The translations under genes and the position numbers were made by a program. 64,000 bases of DNA. Origin: Chloroflexota bacterium. GTDB taxonomy: Bacteria; Chloroflexota; Anaerolineae; UBA4142; SHND01. A model generated the notes under the pieces. It had not been told where the DNA came from. It saw only the letters and a list, made by a program, of their open reading frames with translations, and made no database searches. The stretch's first letter is position 1; each line of letters starts with the position of its first letter. This document shows positions 16,971-25,079 of the stretch, piece after piece. Location of the stretch: NCBI GenBank assembly GCA_004295045.1, contig SHND01000011.1:1-64000 (forward strand), in the 5' to 3' direction.

Positions 16971-17865
16971 AGCCCAACTCTTGGTACGCTTGCGCGCGCC
17001 CCGTCAATTCCATCGCCACGCCGCCGCGCACTTGCTCCACATCATCTTGATATTTCAAAATGACGCCGAGTGTTTCATTCACCGTCTGCTCGTCCAGCGC
17101 GGTCTGGTCTAATGCCGCGAGCGCGCTCGCCCAGTCGAGTGTTTCAGCGACGCCGGGCATTTTGTACAAATCGCGCCCGCGCAATTCTTGAATGAATGCG
17201 ACGATTTGTTCCGCGAGACGCGGTTCCGCCTGCGGCACTTTGGCGCGGACGATGGCGAGCTCTTTCGCAAAATTCGGATACTCGATCCAATAATAAATAC
17301 AGCGGCGTTTTAACGCGTCGTGTAATTCGCGGGTGCGGTTCGAGGTGATGACGACGACGGGCGGATACGTCGCTTTGAGCGTACCCAACTCGGGAATCGT
17401 GATTTGCCAATCGGACAAAAGTTCCAGCAAGTATGCCTCAAATTCCGTGTCGCTGCGGTCCACTTCATCAATCAACAACACGGGCGCTTGAGTGCGCGCT
17501 TCTTCAATCGCCTGCAAGAGCGGACGCTTGATGAGAAATTCCACGCCAAAAATGTTTGGATGAACGTGTGCGGCGCCGCCTGAATCATGTGCGCGCAGTT
17601 CCAAAAGTTGCCGCGCGTAATTCCATTCGTAGACGGCATGATTGATGTCCAACCCTTCGTAGCATTGCAAACGAATCAGTTCCGTATCCAAGATCTCTGC
17701 GAGGACTTTGGCGATTTCCGTTTTACCCACGCCCGCTTCGCCTTCGAGAAAGAGCGGCTTGTTCAGTTTCAACGCGAGGAACGTGGCAGTGACCAGCCCG
17801 CGGTCTGCAACATAATTGCGCGCCGCGAGCTGCTGATCCAATTCGGAAATAGATTGAGGAAGCAT
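16951..17865 (-). CDS. coxD: MoxR-type AAA+ ATPase, CoxD-like
   Basis: A protein of 304 residues. Walker A GEAGVGKTE is at residues 42-50 and Walker B VLLIDEVDRSD at about 129-139, followed by sensor-type TSNRTRELHDALKRRC. This is the MoxR/CoxD branch of AAA+ proteins, which act as chaperones that insert metal cofactors or remodel partner complexes with a VWA protein. CoxD is required to build the CuSMoO2 cluster of form-I CO dehydrogenase; here its real client is uncertain. The gene heads the coxD-coxE pair. It has no Shine-Dalgarno sequence, and a -10 box places +1 on the ATG. Confidence 0.88.
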   Translation of the reverse strand: MLPQSISELDQQLAARNYVADRGLVTATFLALKLNKPLFLEGEAGVGKTEIAKVLAEILDTELIRLQCYEGLDINHAVYEWNYARQLLELRAHDSGGAAHVHPNIFGVEFLIKRPLLQAIEEARTQAPVLLIDEVDRSDTEFEAYLLELLSDWQITIPELGTLKATYPPVVVITSNRTRELHDALKRRCIYYWIEYPNFAKELAIVRAKVPQAEPRLAEQIVAFIQELRGRDLYKMPGVAETLDWASALAALDQTALDEQTVNETLGVILKYQDDVEQVRGGVAMELTGRAQAYQELGYERAAR

Positions 17866-17871
17866 AATTCG

Positions 17872-17877
17872 ATTATC
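17872..17877 (-). promoter_or_regulatory. -10 box (GATAAT) for a leaderless coxD start
   Basis: Minus-strand GATAAT at 17877-17872 leaves six bases before the ATG at 17865, so +1 falls on the A of the ATG. The whole gap to the upstream gene is 37 bases. Confidence 0.5.
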
Positions 17878-17902
17878 CTACGCGCATGGCGATTCGTCAA
17901 TC

Positions 17903-20302
17903 TTATTTCATCTCCAACGCTCGCTTCACCGCCGCGTACGCGTCTACGATGCCATAGCCCACAAAATCATTCGGCGTCGCGTTTGGGTCGCCACAAACAA
18001 TCTCTTGGGTTGCGACATTGACGCGCTGCGCCGTCTCGCGCAGTAATTGTTCTGTGCGCTCAATATCGCCAATCAATTTTGGATTGGCTGACCAAAGCAG
18101 CGCGACCACGCCGGCAACGTGCGGTCCTGCCATCGAGGTGCCGGATTCTCTCCCATACGTTCCGCCGGGCAGCGATGAAAACACATTTACGCCGGGCGCG
18201 GCGATGTCGGGTTTCACGCGTCCGCTGCCATCAGCAATCACCGGACCGCGACTGCTGAAATCCGCGAGCTGTTTGCCGGAATTCACTGCGCCGACAGAAA
18301 AAACATCGTCGTACAGCGCGATGGGCGAATTGATCGAACTGCACGCGGGACCTTCATTGCCTGCCGACGCGACGACGAAAACGCCTGCATCGCGGAGGGC
18401 GCGCACACCAGCTAACAATGTGTTGGCATCACAACCTTCTACATCGGGACAACCCCACGAATTATTCAACACCATCGCACCGCGTTTCGGGTCGCCATCA
18501 CGCAGCGCGTTTCCCTTTTGTGGAAAAGGCGCGAGCATGAATTGCATACAATCGAGATAGAGCGCGGGGTTGCCCAAATTGCGCGCGAGATTCACACAGC
18601 CGTACCATTCCGCTTCGGGCGCAACGCCGACCGTTTCGCCGAGAACCGAACCGAGTGTGTGCGTCCCATGTCCACCAATGTCCTGCGGACTCGCGCTGTG
18701 ATTCCACGGGTCGAGCCAATTAAAGTCATTGTTCCCATCGCGGCCGCGATAGCGCGCGGAAAATTCAGGATGCGTACCATCCACACCCGAATCGGACTGT
18801 CCAACAATCACGCCTTGACCGCGCACTCCAAAATCCTTCCACACACGATCCGCGCCGATCATAGTGAGATTCCATTCGGGCGCGGCAGCCGGACTCGTTT
18901 CATTACCGCGCGACATGGGCGGCTGTTGCGGCAGCGGACGCATGCGCGGGGAAGGCAACACGCGATCCACATCGCTGCGACTTGCGAGCCACAACTGCAT
19001 CGGCAAGTCAGCGCTCACCTCTAACGCGTTCACCAAATAGTACGGCGTGTACGCAATGCCAAATCGGTCGAGCAAAGCGCGCAGATCGCGTTGTGTTTCG
19101 TTCGCGTGCGCGGTGAGTGTGTTGTACACAAACGCGCGGCGTTCGTTGTAGTCCGCGATGCTTTTCGCTGACGAGACATCCGCTTGATTTTTTAGAATTA
19201 CGAAAATTCGATTCCCAAAAAATCCCGGCTGTCCCGCCGTGAAATAGAGCACGAGCGCGACGCATCCGAGCACGCCCGCGCCGATCCACAAAAGCGACGC
19301 GCGTTTCCATTCGGCAATTGGTTTGCGTAGAAAAAACAAGAGCAGCCCGAGAATCCACGCGCCTAAAATGACAAGCCCCGTCGCGCGCACGGCATAGCCC
19401 AACACTTCTCCTTCGCTGGCAGAGGCGAGCAAAATCTCCGCACTAGGATCAAGCAAGAGCAATGGTGCGCCGACCGCAAAAGCAAGCAGCGCCAAGACCG
19501 CGCGCTCATCCCAATTGTTCGTTTCGCGGAGATGGAATTGCGTCAAATCCATCACGAGCCAGCCAAATGCCGACAGCGCGAGCAGAAATAAAAGCTGCGT
19601 GCCATTAAAACCGATTGCGCTGCCCATGATCAAAAGCATTGCGCCGACAACAAATCCGCCAAGCGCAATGTCCCAGCCGCCGCGCGAGTCCTGCGCTATC
19701 CCCTTGAGCCACAAACGTGTCACGATCAACGCTGCCGCCAGCGCGAACGCGCACGCTGTCAAAATCCCCACGAGGACATCGCCGATGGAGCCAAGCGCGC
19801 CCCACAACAGCCACGGGAGCGCGAGCAGGATGCCAAGCGCAACCGCCAGTGCGAGGGCGCTCGAGGATGTTTTAGGCAAAACGCTGCCGCGTGCGGTGGC
19901 AAGCCACAAGGCAACTGCAAAGACAAGCGCGAGCGCAAATTGAAAGAAAAGGGCAAGCTGCGGGGAGGTAGAGGGAATGAGCCGCGCGGGCGCGAGAACG
20001 AGCAAAAAGATGGCGCCGGCGAGCCACGCGCGAAACGCGGCGCGATAACGCGGCGCGCGCCACCAGAGCGAGAGCGGAACGAGCAGCGCGCTCAAAATAA
20101 TCGTCTGCACGAGCGCGGCGCTGAAAAACACATCCTGCGGTCTTAAATCCGAGCGCTGCAATATTTGGTCAGGAACTGTAGCGATTATCAGTGCGGCGAA
20201 CTGAACGACGAGCGTGACGCCGATAATCCATGCCAATGCGAACACAGTAACAAGTATGCTTGCCCAGTCTGTTTTCTTGGCAAGGGGGATTGGTGAATTC
20301 AT
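17903..20302 (-). CDS. Polytopic membrane protein fused to an extracellular subtilisin domain
   Basis: A protein of 799 residues with an unusual build. Residues 1 to about 375 hold around ten hydrophobic segments (for example ILVTVFALAWIIGVTLVVQF and ALFFQFALALVFAVALWLAT) with no recognised family. After a linker of about 120 residues comes a complete S8 domain: Asp504 (SDSGVDGTH), His545 (GGHGTH), oxyanion Asn649 (SAGNEG) and Ser723 (GTSMAGPH). The last membrane helix leads straight into the FFGNRIFVIL... segment, which may act as a propeptide-like domain. Subtilisins are usually secreted or carry one anchor; ten helices on the N side suggest a membrane-bound sensor, transporter or processing complex. 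The gene starts 12 bases after the nat stop and may be co-transcribed with it. Confidence 0.82.
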   Translation of the reverse strand: MNSPIPLAKKTDWASILVTVFALAWIIGVTLVVQFAALIIATVPDQILQRSDLRPQDVFFSAALVQTIILSALLVPLSLWWRAPRYRAAFRAWLAGAIFLLVLAPARLIPSTSPQLALFFQFALALVFAVALWLATARGSVLPKTSSSALALAVALGILLALPWLLWGALGSIGDVLVGILTACAFALAAALIVTRLWLKGIAQDSRGGWDIALGGFVVGAMLLIMGSAIGFNGTQLLFLLALSAFGWLVMDLTQFHLRETNNWDERAVLALLAFAVGAPLLLLDPSAEILLASASEGEVLGYAVRATGLVILGAWILGLLLFFLRKPIAEWKRASLLWIGAGVLGCVALVLYFTAGQPGFFGNRIFVILKNQADVSSAKSIADYNERRAFVYNTLTAHANETQRDLRALLDRFGIAYTPYYLVNALEVSADLPMQLWLASRSDVDRVLPSPRMRPLPQQPPMSRGNETSPAAAPEWNLTMIGADRVWKDFGVRGQGVIVGQSDSGVDGTHPEFSARYRGRDGNNDFNWLDPWNHSASPQDIGGHGTHTLGSVLGETVGVAPEAEWYGCVNLARNLGNPALYLDCMQFMLAPFPQKGNALRDGDPKRGAMVLNNSWGCPDVEGCDANTLLAGVRALRDAGVFVVASAGNEGPACSSINSPIALYDDVFSVGAVNSGKQLADFSSRGPVIADGSGRVKPDIAAPGVNVFSSLPGGTYGRESGTSMAGPHVAGVVALLWSANPKLIGDIERTEQLLRETAQRVNVATQEIVCGDPNATPNDFVGYGIVDAYAAVKRALEMK

Positions 20303-20314
20303 AAGTGTTGGTTG

Positions 20315-21082
20315 CTACAAGATAACGCCAAAATGTTCGAGCAGCAGCGCGTCGTATTGCGCGGAATTTTCAACATTTTGCACCGTGCGTATTCCATCAT
20401 TTGTTACGATCAAGCGCGTGCCGTCAAGCGAAACGCGTCCGCGCGGCGTGGCGCGCGTGATAATGCGCTTGCGCGTGAATGACGAATCGGGCGAAGTTTG
20501 GTGATAGACGCACATTGCTTCAAATTCCGAAAATGCGCGGGGCTGTAACGTGAAACGATATTGTTTCTCCCAGCTGCCGTCGTATTTTTTTTGCCACAAC
20601 ATGCGGTAGAGCCCATCCTGTTCGATTCGATACGCGCGTCGTCCGTCCGATTGTTCGATTTCAACATCCAGGCAAAGCGGCTCGACAAACGAATCGCCAA
20701 AGCCCACATCAGCCAGATACGCGGCGGAGGAATTCGCATCAGCGGGACATTTTACGGAGAGCGTGAGATGATCATATTCCGCGCCGAACGAGCCATCCTC
20801 CGAAGCGACGCGCGCGGACAGGAGCGTCACATCAAAGCCCAATTGCTGCAGCAGCCATGCAAACATTCCATTCGCCTCGTAACAAAAGCCGCCGCGCTGC
20901 TGCGTCACAATTTTTTCGTACAACGCGGCGTGATTGAGAATGATGGGACGGTGAAGATGAATGTTGAGGTTTTCAAAGGGGACCGCGTACAAGTGCGCGA
21001 GGTGGAGCGCGCAAAGGGTGGAGGCGTTCGGTTCCAACGCGCCGTCATAGCCGATGCGGTTTAGGTATGCAGAAGTATCCAT
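20315..21082 (-). CDS. nat: Arylamine N-acetyltransferase
   Basis: A protein of 255 residues, close to the 260-280 usual for bacterial NATs, which move an acetyl group from acetyl-CoA to arylamines and hydrazines. The Cys-His-Asp triad is visible: Cys67 in RGGFCYE, His105 in EYDHLTL and Asp125 in LADVGFGD. The N-terminal LNRIGYDG and LHLAHLYAVPFENLNIH also match the family. The ATG lies just beyond the T-rich end of the tRNA-Gln terminator, with no Shine-Dalgarno sequence, so its expression may depend on readthrough or a promoter that cannot be seen. Confidence 0.93.
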   Translation of the reverse strand: MDTSAYLNRIGYDGALEPNASTLCALHLAHLYAVPFENLNIHLHRPIILNHAALYEKIVTQQRGGFCYEANGMFAWLLQQLGFDVTLLSARVASEDGSFGAEYDHLTLSVKCPADANSSAAYLADVGFGDSFVEPLCLDVEIEQSDGRRAYRIEQDGLYRMLWQKKYDGSWEKQYRFTLQPRAFSEFEAMCVYHQTSPDSSFTRKRIITRATPRGRVSLDGTRLIVTNDGIRTVQNVENSAQYDALLLEHFGVIL

Positions 21083-21087
21083 GTGAG

Positions 21088-21114
21088 AAAAAGAAAATGC
21101 TCCCTAAGGAGCAT
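21088..21114 (-). terminator. Terminator downstream of tRNA-Gln
   Basis: ATGCTCC (21097-21103) and GGAGCAT (21108-21114) form a 7-bp stem with a 4-nt loop; on the minus strand it is followed by TTTCTTTTTCTC. It lies between the tRNA and nat. Confidence 0.8.
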
Positions 21115-21121
21115 CTTATGA

Positions 21122-21192
21122 CTGCGGGCAATGGATTTGAACCACTACAACAACATCCAGAGTGTTGCGTCCTGCCATTAGACGAGCCCGCA
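21122..21192 (-). tRNA. tRNA-Gln (anticodon CTG)
   Basis: The minus strand folds into a full cloverleaf of 71 nt including the discriminator base. Acceptor stem TGCGGGC/GCCCGCA, D arm GTC...GAC, anticodon stem CAACA/TGTTG with loop CTCTGGA (anticodon CTG, reading CAG), T arm AGTGG-TTCAAAT-CCATT and discriminator G, all expected for tRNA-Gln. CCA is not encoded. Confidence 0.95.
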
Positions 21193-21377
21193 TTGACAGC
21201 ACGAATTGTAGCATCACTCGCAGACACGCGCAAATAAAATTAGTTCGGAAGCGATTGACGCAGCTTGTTATGATGTGGGATCCAAATTATGGGGAGAGTT
21301 GTAATAGATGGTAGGAACGGTAAACGCTGTCCGTCGGGTCACGCGTTGCTGTTTCTTATTTCCTACCTTCTCCTCTC

Positions 21378-21407
21378 AAAGCGCGCGTTAGCGGGGACGC
21401 GCGCTTT
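21378..21407 (-). terminator. Possible terminator of the hybrid kinase gene
   Basis: AAAGCGCGCG (21378-21387) pairs with CGCGCGCTTT (21398-21407). The stem is strong but the following T run on the minus strand is only three bases, so termination may be weak. It lies about 30 bases beyond the stop at 21437. Confidence 0.5.
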
Positions 21408-21436
21408 GGGCGTTATGGCGAGCAAGCGCGCTACCT

Positions 21437-23227
21437 CTAGCTCAAGCGATTCAAGACACTTTGGAGTTCGTCGAGCGTAAAGGGTTTGGACAACACGCCA
21501 TTGACCAAGCCCTTTTTCATTTGGTCCGGTTCGAGCGTCAAGCCCCACCCCGTCACCAAGACGACCGGTTTTGACGGATGCAAATCCTTTGAGCGCCGCG
21601 CCAAATCCCAGCCCGAACATTCAGGCATCATCAAATCTGTCATCAAAACATCGTACTGTCCTACACGCATCCGGTCTTCGGCTTCTGCGCGCGTTTGCGC
21701 CGTTGCCACAGAGTTGCCCAACGCGCCGAGCAAACTGCGCGCGGCGGACAAGATGTTTACATCATCATCCACAAACAAGATATTTGCGGTTCGAGTAGTC
21801 GCTGCTGGAATTGGCATCTTGAGAGTCTCCTGTGCCGTGTGCCGTGCCGGGGGCAAACGAATGGCAAAACGCGTGCCGTACGAGAGGTCATCATCGTTTC
21901 CGAAAATCGGACTCGTAACCTGAATCTCTCCCCCGTGCCGCGAGATTAGATTAAACGCTGTGCTCAAGCCAAGGCCAAGCCCATCCTGTTTGGTCGAATA
22001 AAATGGTTCAAAGACTTGCTTTAGATTTTCCGCTTCGATGCCCGCTCCATTATCCTCAATTTCAATCCGTTGCCAACCGCGCCCATCGCGTGTAGTGCAA
22101 ATATAAAGATGCAAAGGTTCACAGAGCCTTTGCGCTTCGATTGCATTCGAGATCAGACTCACCAATGCCTCGCGCAGGTCAGCGGCTGGTCCGCTCACCT
22201 CAATCGTCTCTCTAAAATCAATCTCAAGCGTTCCGACCGGCGACCAACGCGGGCGTGTAATAGCTGCGACCTGATTGATCAAACTGCGGACCGAGACAAT
22301 AGATGCACTCGCCTCAGGGTGCGCCTGTCCGCGCATTTGACGGACGACCCCCGCCGCATCGCTTGCCGCGCTTTGAATGCGCTGCAACGACGCAAGCGCA
22401 TCGCCTTGAAGCGTGCTTTCCAACATCTGTGATTCCATCATGATGACCGCAAGCCAATTATTAAAATCGTGCGCGATCTTACTCGACATTTCGCCGAGGG
22501 CGCGTGCTTCTTCCGCCCGACGTAGTTGTGTCTGTGTCTTGTGCAAAAGATTCAATTCCGCTTGCAATTTTGCGGCGAGGCGCGCATTTTCTGCCGCTGT
22601 GACGCGCAAATCATTGTATGCTTCCTGCAATTCGCGCCGCAGCGCCAACTGCCCCTCCGCGCTCACCCCCAAAGAGCCGGCGAACGCAAAGAGCAAAACC
22701 GCACGCGTGCCGATGACAGTAACTAAATCTACCGGGAGGGGAGCATACGCGAACCATGCAAGAAAAACATACGACGCGGCGCTGCAGCTTGCGGCAACCA
22801 ATCCCCCACACAGCCCAAAGTAAATCGTTGCAACTCCGATGGGGAAAAAATAAAGCAAATAGAAATCGCTTGCCGTATCCCGAATGAGCAGCGCCGCCAG
22901 AACGATTGTAATGAACGTACAAAGCAGCGCGATGCGTCCCGGCGCCGCGCTGTTCAGAGTCTTTGGCTCTGCGCGCAGCGCGAGCAGAGAAAGCCAAAGC
23001 GTTGTGGCGACAATCCACGCGCCCAGTAACAGTGTAGGAACGAGGGGCGGAGTGCGAACTGCAATTGTCCCAAAAAGAAAAATCAACCAGACAAGCGCGC
23101 TAGCTACGAAAAGCTGCAGCCGCGCGCCCATTAAACGACTTGCGCGAAGTCGTTGGTCAATCGTCTCGGAAGAAAGAGAGATCTTTGGGGTGGAGCGAAC
23201 AGGAAGCGCCCCCGCTTGCGCACCCAT
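21437..23227 (-). CDS. Hybrid sensor histidine kinase with C-terminal receiver domain
   Basis: A protein of 596 residues. About six membrane helices (residues 35-190), a coiled coil (195-245), a HisKA domain with phospho-His253 (KIAHDFNN), an HATPase domain with N box SLISNAIEAQ and G boxes EDNGAGI and GLGLGLSTA, then a receiver domain from about 475 with phospho-Asp531 (LMTDLMMPE) and Lys in VLSKPF. The HDFNN form of the H box is typical of hybrid kinases in the NtrB-like group. No partner regulator is adjacent, so the attached receiver may pass the signal on or damp it. The ATG has a -10 box placing +1 exactly on it. Confidence 0.92.
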   Translation of the reverse strand: MGAQAGALPVRSTPKISLSSETIDQRLRASRLMGARLQLFVASALVWLIFLFGTIAVRTPPLVPTLLLGAWIVATTLWLSLLALRAEPKTLNSAAPGRIALLCTFITIVLAALLIRDTASDFYLLYFFPIGVATIYFGLCGGLVAASCSAASYVFLAWFAYAPLPVDLVTVIGTRAVLLFAFAGSLGVSAEGQLALRRELQEAYNDLRVTAAENARLAAKLQAELNLLHKTQTQLRRAEEARALGEMSSKIAHDFNNWLAVIMMESQMLESTLQGDALASLQRIQSAASDAAGVVRQMRGQAHPEASASIVSVRSLINQVAAITRPRWSPVGTLEIDFRETIEVSGPAADLREALVSLISNAIEAQRLCEPLHLYICTTRDGRGWQRIEIEDNGAGIEAENLKQVFEPFYSTKQDGLGLGLSTAFNLISRHGGEIQVTSPIFGNDDDLSYGTRFAIRLPPARHTAQETLKMPIPAATTRTANILFVDDDVNILSAARSLLGALGNSVATAQTRAEAEDRMRVGQYDVLMTDLMMPECSGWDLARRSKDLHPSKPVVLVTGWGLTLEPDQMKKGLVNGVLSKPFTLDELQSVLNRLS

Positions 23228-23233
23228 GTTTCA

Positions 23234-23239
23234 AGTATA
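23234..23239 (-). promoter_or_regulatory. -10 box (TATACT) for a leaderless kinase start
   Basis: Minus-strand TATACT at 23239-23234 leaves six bases (TGAAAC) before the ATG at 23227, so +1 is the A of the ATG. Confidence 0.55.
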
Positions 23240-23301
23240 TGTTCTGCCCTCAACCCCAACAATAGGGAATCAGTACCCGCGCCACGCATGCCCGTTTATA
23301 A

Positions 23302-23329
23302 TTGACTTTCCGTACAGCTATGCTATTCT
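23302..23329 (+). promoter_or_regulatory. Promoter TTGACT-16-TATTCT
   Basis: TTGACT at 23302-23307 and TATTCT at 23324-23329 with a 16-base spacer. Predicted +1 near 23336, giving a 33-nt leader that contains GTGAGG ahead of the ATG at 23369. Confidence 0.55.
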
Positions 23330-23368
23330 CACCCGCCCGCTTTTCAAATCGTTCTGTTGTGAGGCTGC

Positions 23369-25045
23369 ATGTTCCGTTTGCTCGTTCTGGTATGTTTGCT
23401 TTGCGCCATCCCGCTTGCAAGTTGTGCTGTTGAACCAACTGCCACAATCCCCCCACCCACACTCCCTCCGACAATCACGCCCGAACCAGCCCGCCCTATT
23501 CCGACGCGCCCCCCAACCGCAACGCCCGCGCCTGAAGCGCCGACCCTTTGGCTGGAACAAAATCTCGACAGCACACTGCGCGCGACGATTCAAGAAATCG
23601 CCGCAGCACAAAATCTGACGATTGTTTCCGATCCGGCGGAGGCAGCGCTGCGCATCACGCTTGTCGAATCAGCGGATCCATTGCTGGTCACCGAAGAGGT
23701 CTATGTGGTCGCAGACCGCTTTGCAACGCTCCGCAACGGTGTGAAATTTGGCGATGTGCAACAAGTTTGGGAAGGCAAACCAACCGACACAATCAAGGAA
23801 CTGATCGTTACAAACGATACTGCGACGGCGCTCACTCCGCTTCTCGGCGCACCGAGTGATCTCGTACGGATTGTCGCACCTGAAGCGTTGACCGAAAGTG
23901 TGTGGCAAACACCACATTCCCTTGCCATCTTGCCCTTTGATCAATTGAATCCGCGTCTCAGCGCACAGCCCCTTGATGGGCAAAATATCCTAGACCGAAA
24001 ACTCGATCTAAAAAATTACTCGCTGGTGGTACGCGTTTATCTGGAAGGTACAGCGGAACGCGCGCCCGCCTTTTACAACGCGCTGCATGACCGTCTCGCG
24101 GCGACGAATCGTGATCCAAATCGGATGACCTCGCTCGTGATGACGGGCGTGACGGCGATGGGGCGCTTTACCGCGCAAGCGATTGATGATAGCGGCGATC
24201 CTGCGTTTCCCGCGCGCGTCGTCGCGCCGATTCTTTCGCAAGCCGATATTACTCACGTCAGCAACGAGATTCCATTTGTGGACGATTGTCCGCCGAATCT
24301 CGTTCACGATTCGATTCGCTTGTGCAGCAAGAGCGCGAATATCAAAACATTTCAGGTGTTGGGCGTTGATATTGTGGGCTTGACAGGGAACCACGCGGGC
24401 GATTTTGGGTACGACAATTATTTGAAAACGCTCGATTTGTACAAAGCGAATGGGATGAAATATTACGCGGGCGGGCGCAACGAGGAAGAAGCGCGCCAAC
24501 CGCTCGTCATCGAACACAACGGTAACAAACTCGCCTTTCTCGGCGCCAATAGTTTTGGTCCGCAATCGTACTGGGCGACCAAAGACAAGCCGGGAACCAA
24601 CGGCTACGACGCGGAAAAAATGAAACAAGCGATTGCTCAAGCGCGTACGCAAGCCGACCTTGTTTTTGTCGAATACCAAGCCGATGAAGTGTATGCGTAC
24701 ACGCCCGATTCAACGAACGTTCAAATTTTCCGCCGCACCTTGAATGATGGCGCGGATGTCGTCACGGGCGTACAAAATCATCATCCCGCGTCGATTGAAT
24801 TTGCAAAAAACGGAGCGCGCGAAATCTTGTACGGGCTGGGCAATTTCTCGTTCGATCAAATGTACGATGATGAGGTGCGACAGGGCTTGATTCCGCGCCA
24901 TCTCATTTACAATGGCAAACTCTTGCAGACGGAATTGTTGACGACGATGCTCGACAAATATGCCCAGCCGCGTTGGGCAACGCCCCAAGAACGCGAAAAT
25001 ATTTTACGCGGCGTGTTCGGCGCAAGCGGTTTCAAGTTAGAGTGA
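23369..25045 (+). CDS. CapA-like (poly-gamma-glutamate synthesis) lipoprotein
   Basis: A protein of 558 residues. The signal sequence ends in a lipobox (PLASC, Cys19), followed by a Thr/Pro-rich linker to about residue 60. A first domain (about 60-280) resembles a periplasmic binding-like fold; the second (about 290-530) carries the CapA/PgsA metallophosphatase-like signatures MTGVTAMGR, GLTGNHAGDFG and the late VTGVQNHHP. CapA proteins are linked to poly-gamma-glutamate capsule production, but no capB/capC is nearby, so a phosphoesterase-like surface role is equally possible. Confidence 0.85.
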   Translation: MFRLLVLVCLLCAIPLASCAVEPTATIPPPTLPPTITPEPARPIPTRPPTATPAPEAPTLWLEQNLDSTLRATIQEIAAAQNLTIVSDPAEAALRITLVESADPLLVTEEVYVVADRFATLRNGVKFGDVQQVWEGKPTDTIKELIVTNDTATALTPLLGAPSDLVRIVAPEALTESVWQTPHSLAILPFDQLNPRLSAQPLDGQNILDRKLDLKNYSLVVRVYLEGTAERAPAFYNALHDRLAATNRDPNRMTSLVMTGVTAMGRFTAQAIDDSGDPAFPARVVAPILSQADITHVSNEIPFVDDCPPNLVHDSIRLCSKSANIKTFQVLGVDIVGLTGNHAGDFGYDNYLKTLDLYKANGMKYYAGGRNEEEARQPLVIEHNGNKLAFLGANSFGPQSYWATKDKPGTNGYDAEKMKQAIAQARTQADLVFVEYQADEVYAYTPDSTNVQIFRRTLNDGADVVTGVQNHHPASIEFAKNGAREILYGLGNFSFDQMYDDEVRQGLIPRHLIYNGKLLQTELLTTMLDKYAQPRWATPQERENILRGVFGASGFKLE

Positions 25046-25064
25046 TTCTTGCGTTACTGCATCA

Positions 25065-25073
25065 TGGTATAAT
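25065..25073 (+). promoter_or_regulatory. Extended -10 (TGG-TATAAT) for a leaderless start at 25080
   Basis: TG at 25065-25066 and a consensus TATAAT at 25068-25073; +1 falls exactly on the A of the ATG at 25080. No Shine-Dalgarno sequence is possible in the seven intervening bases. Confidence 0.7.
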
Positions 25074-25079
25074 TCCCAC

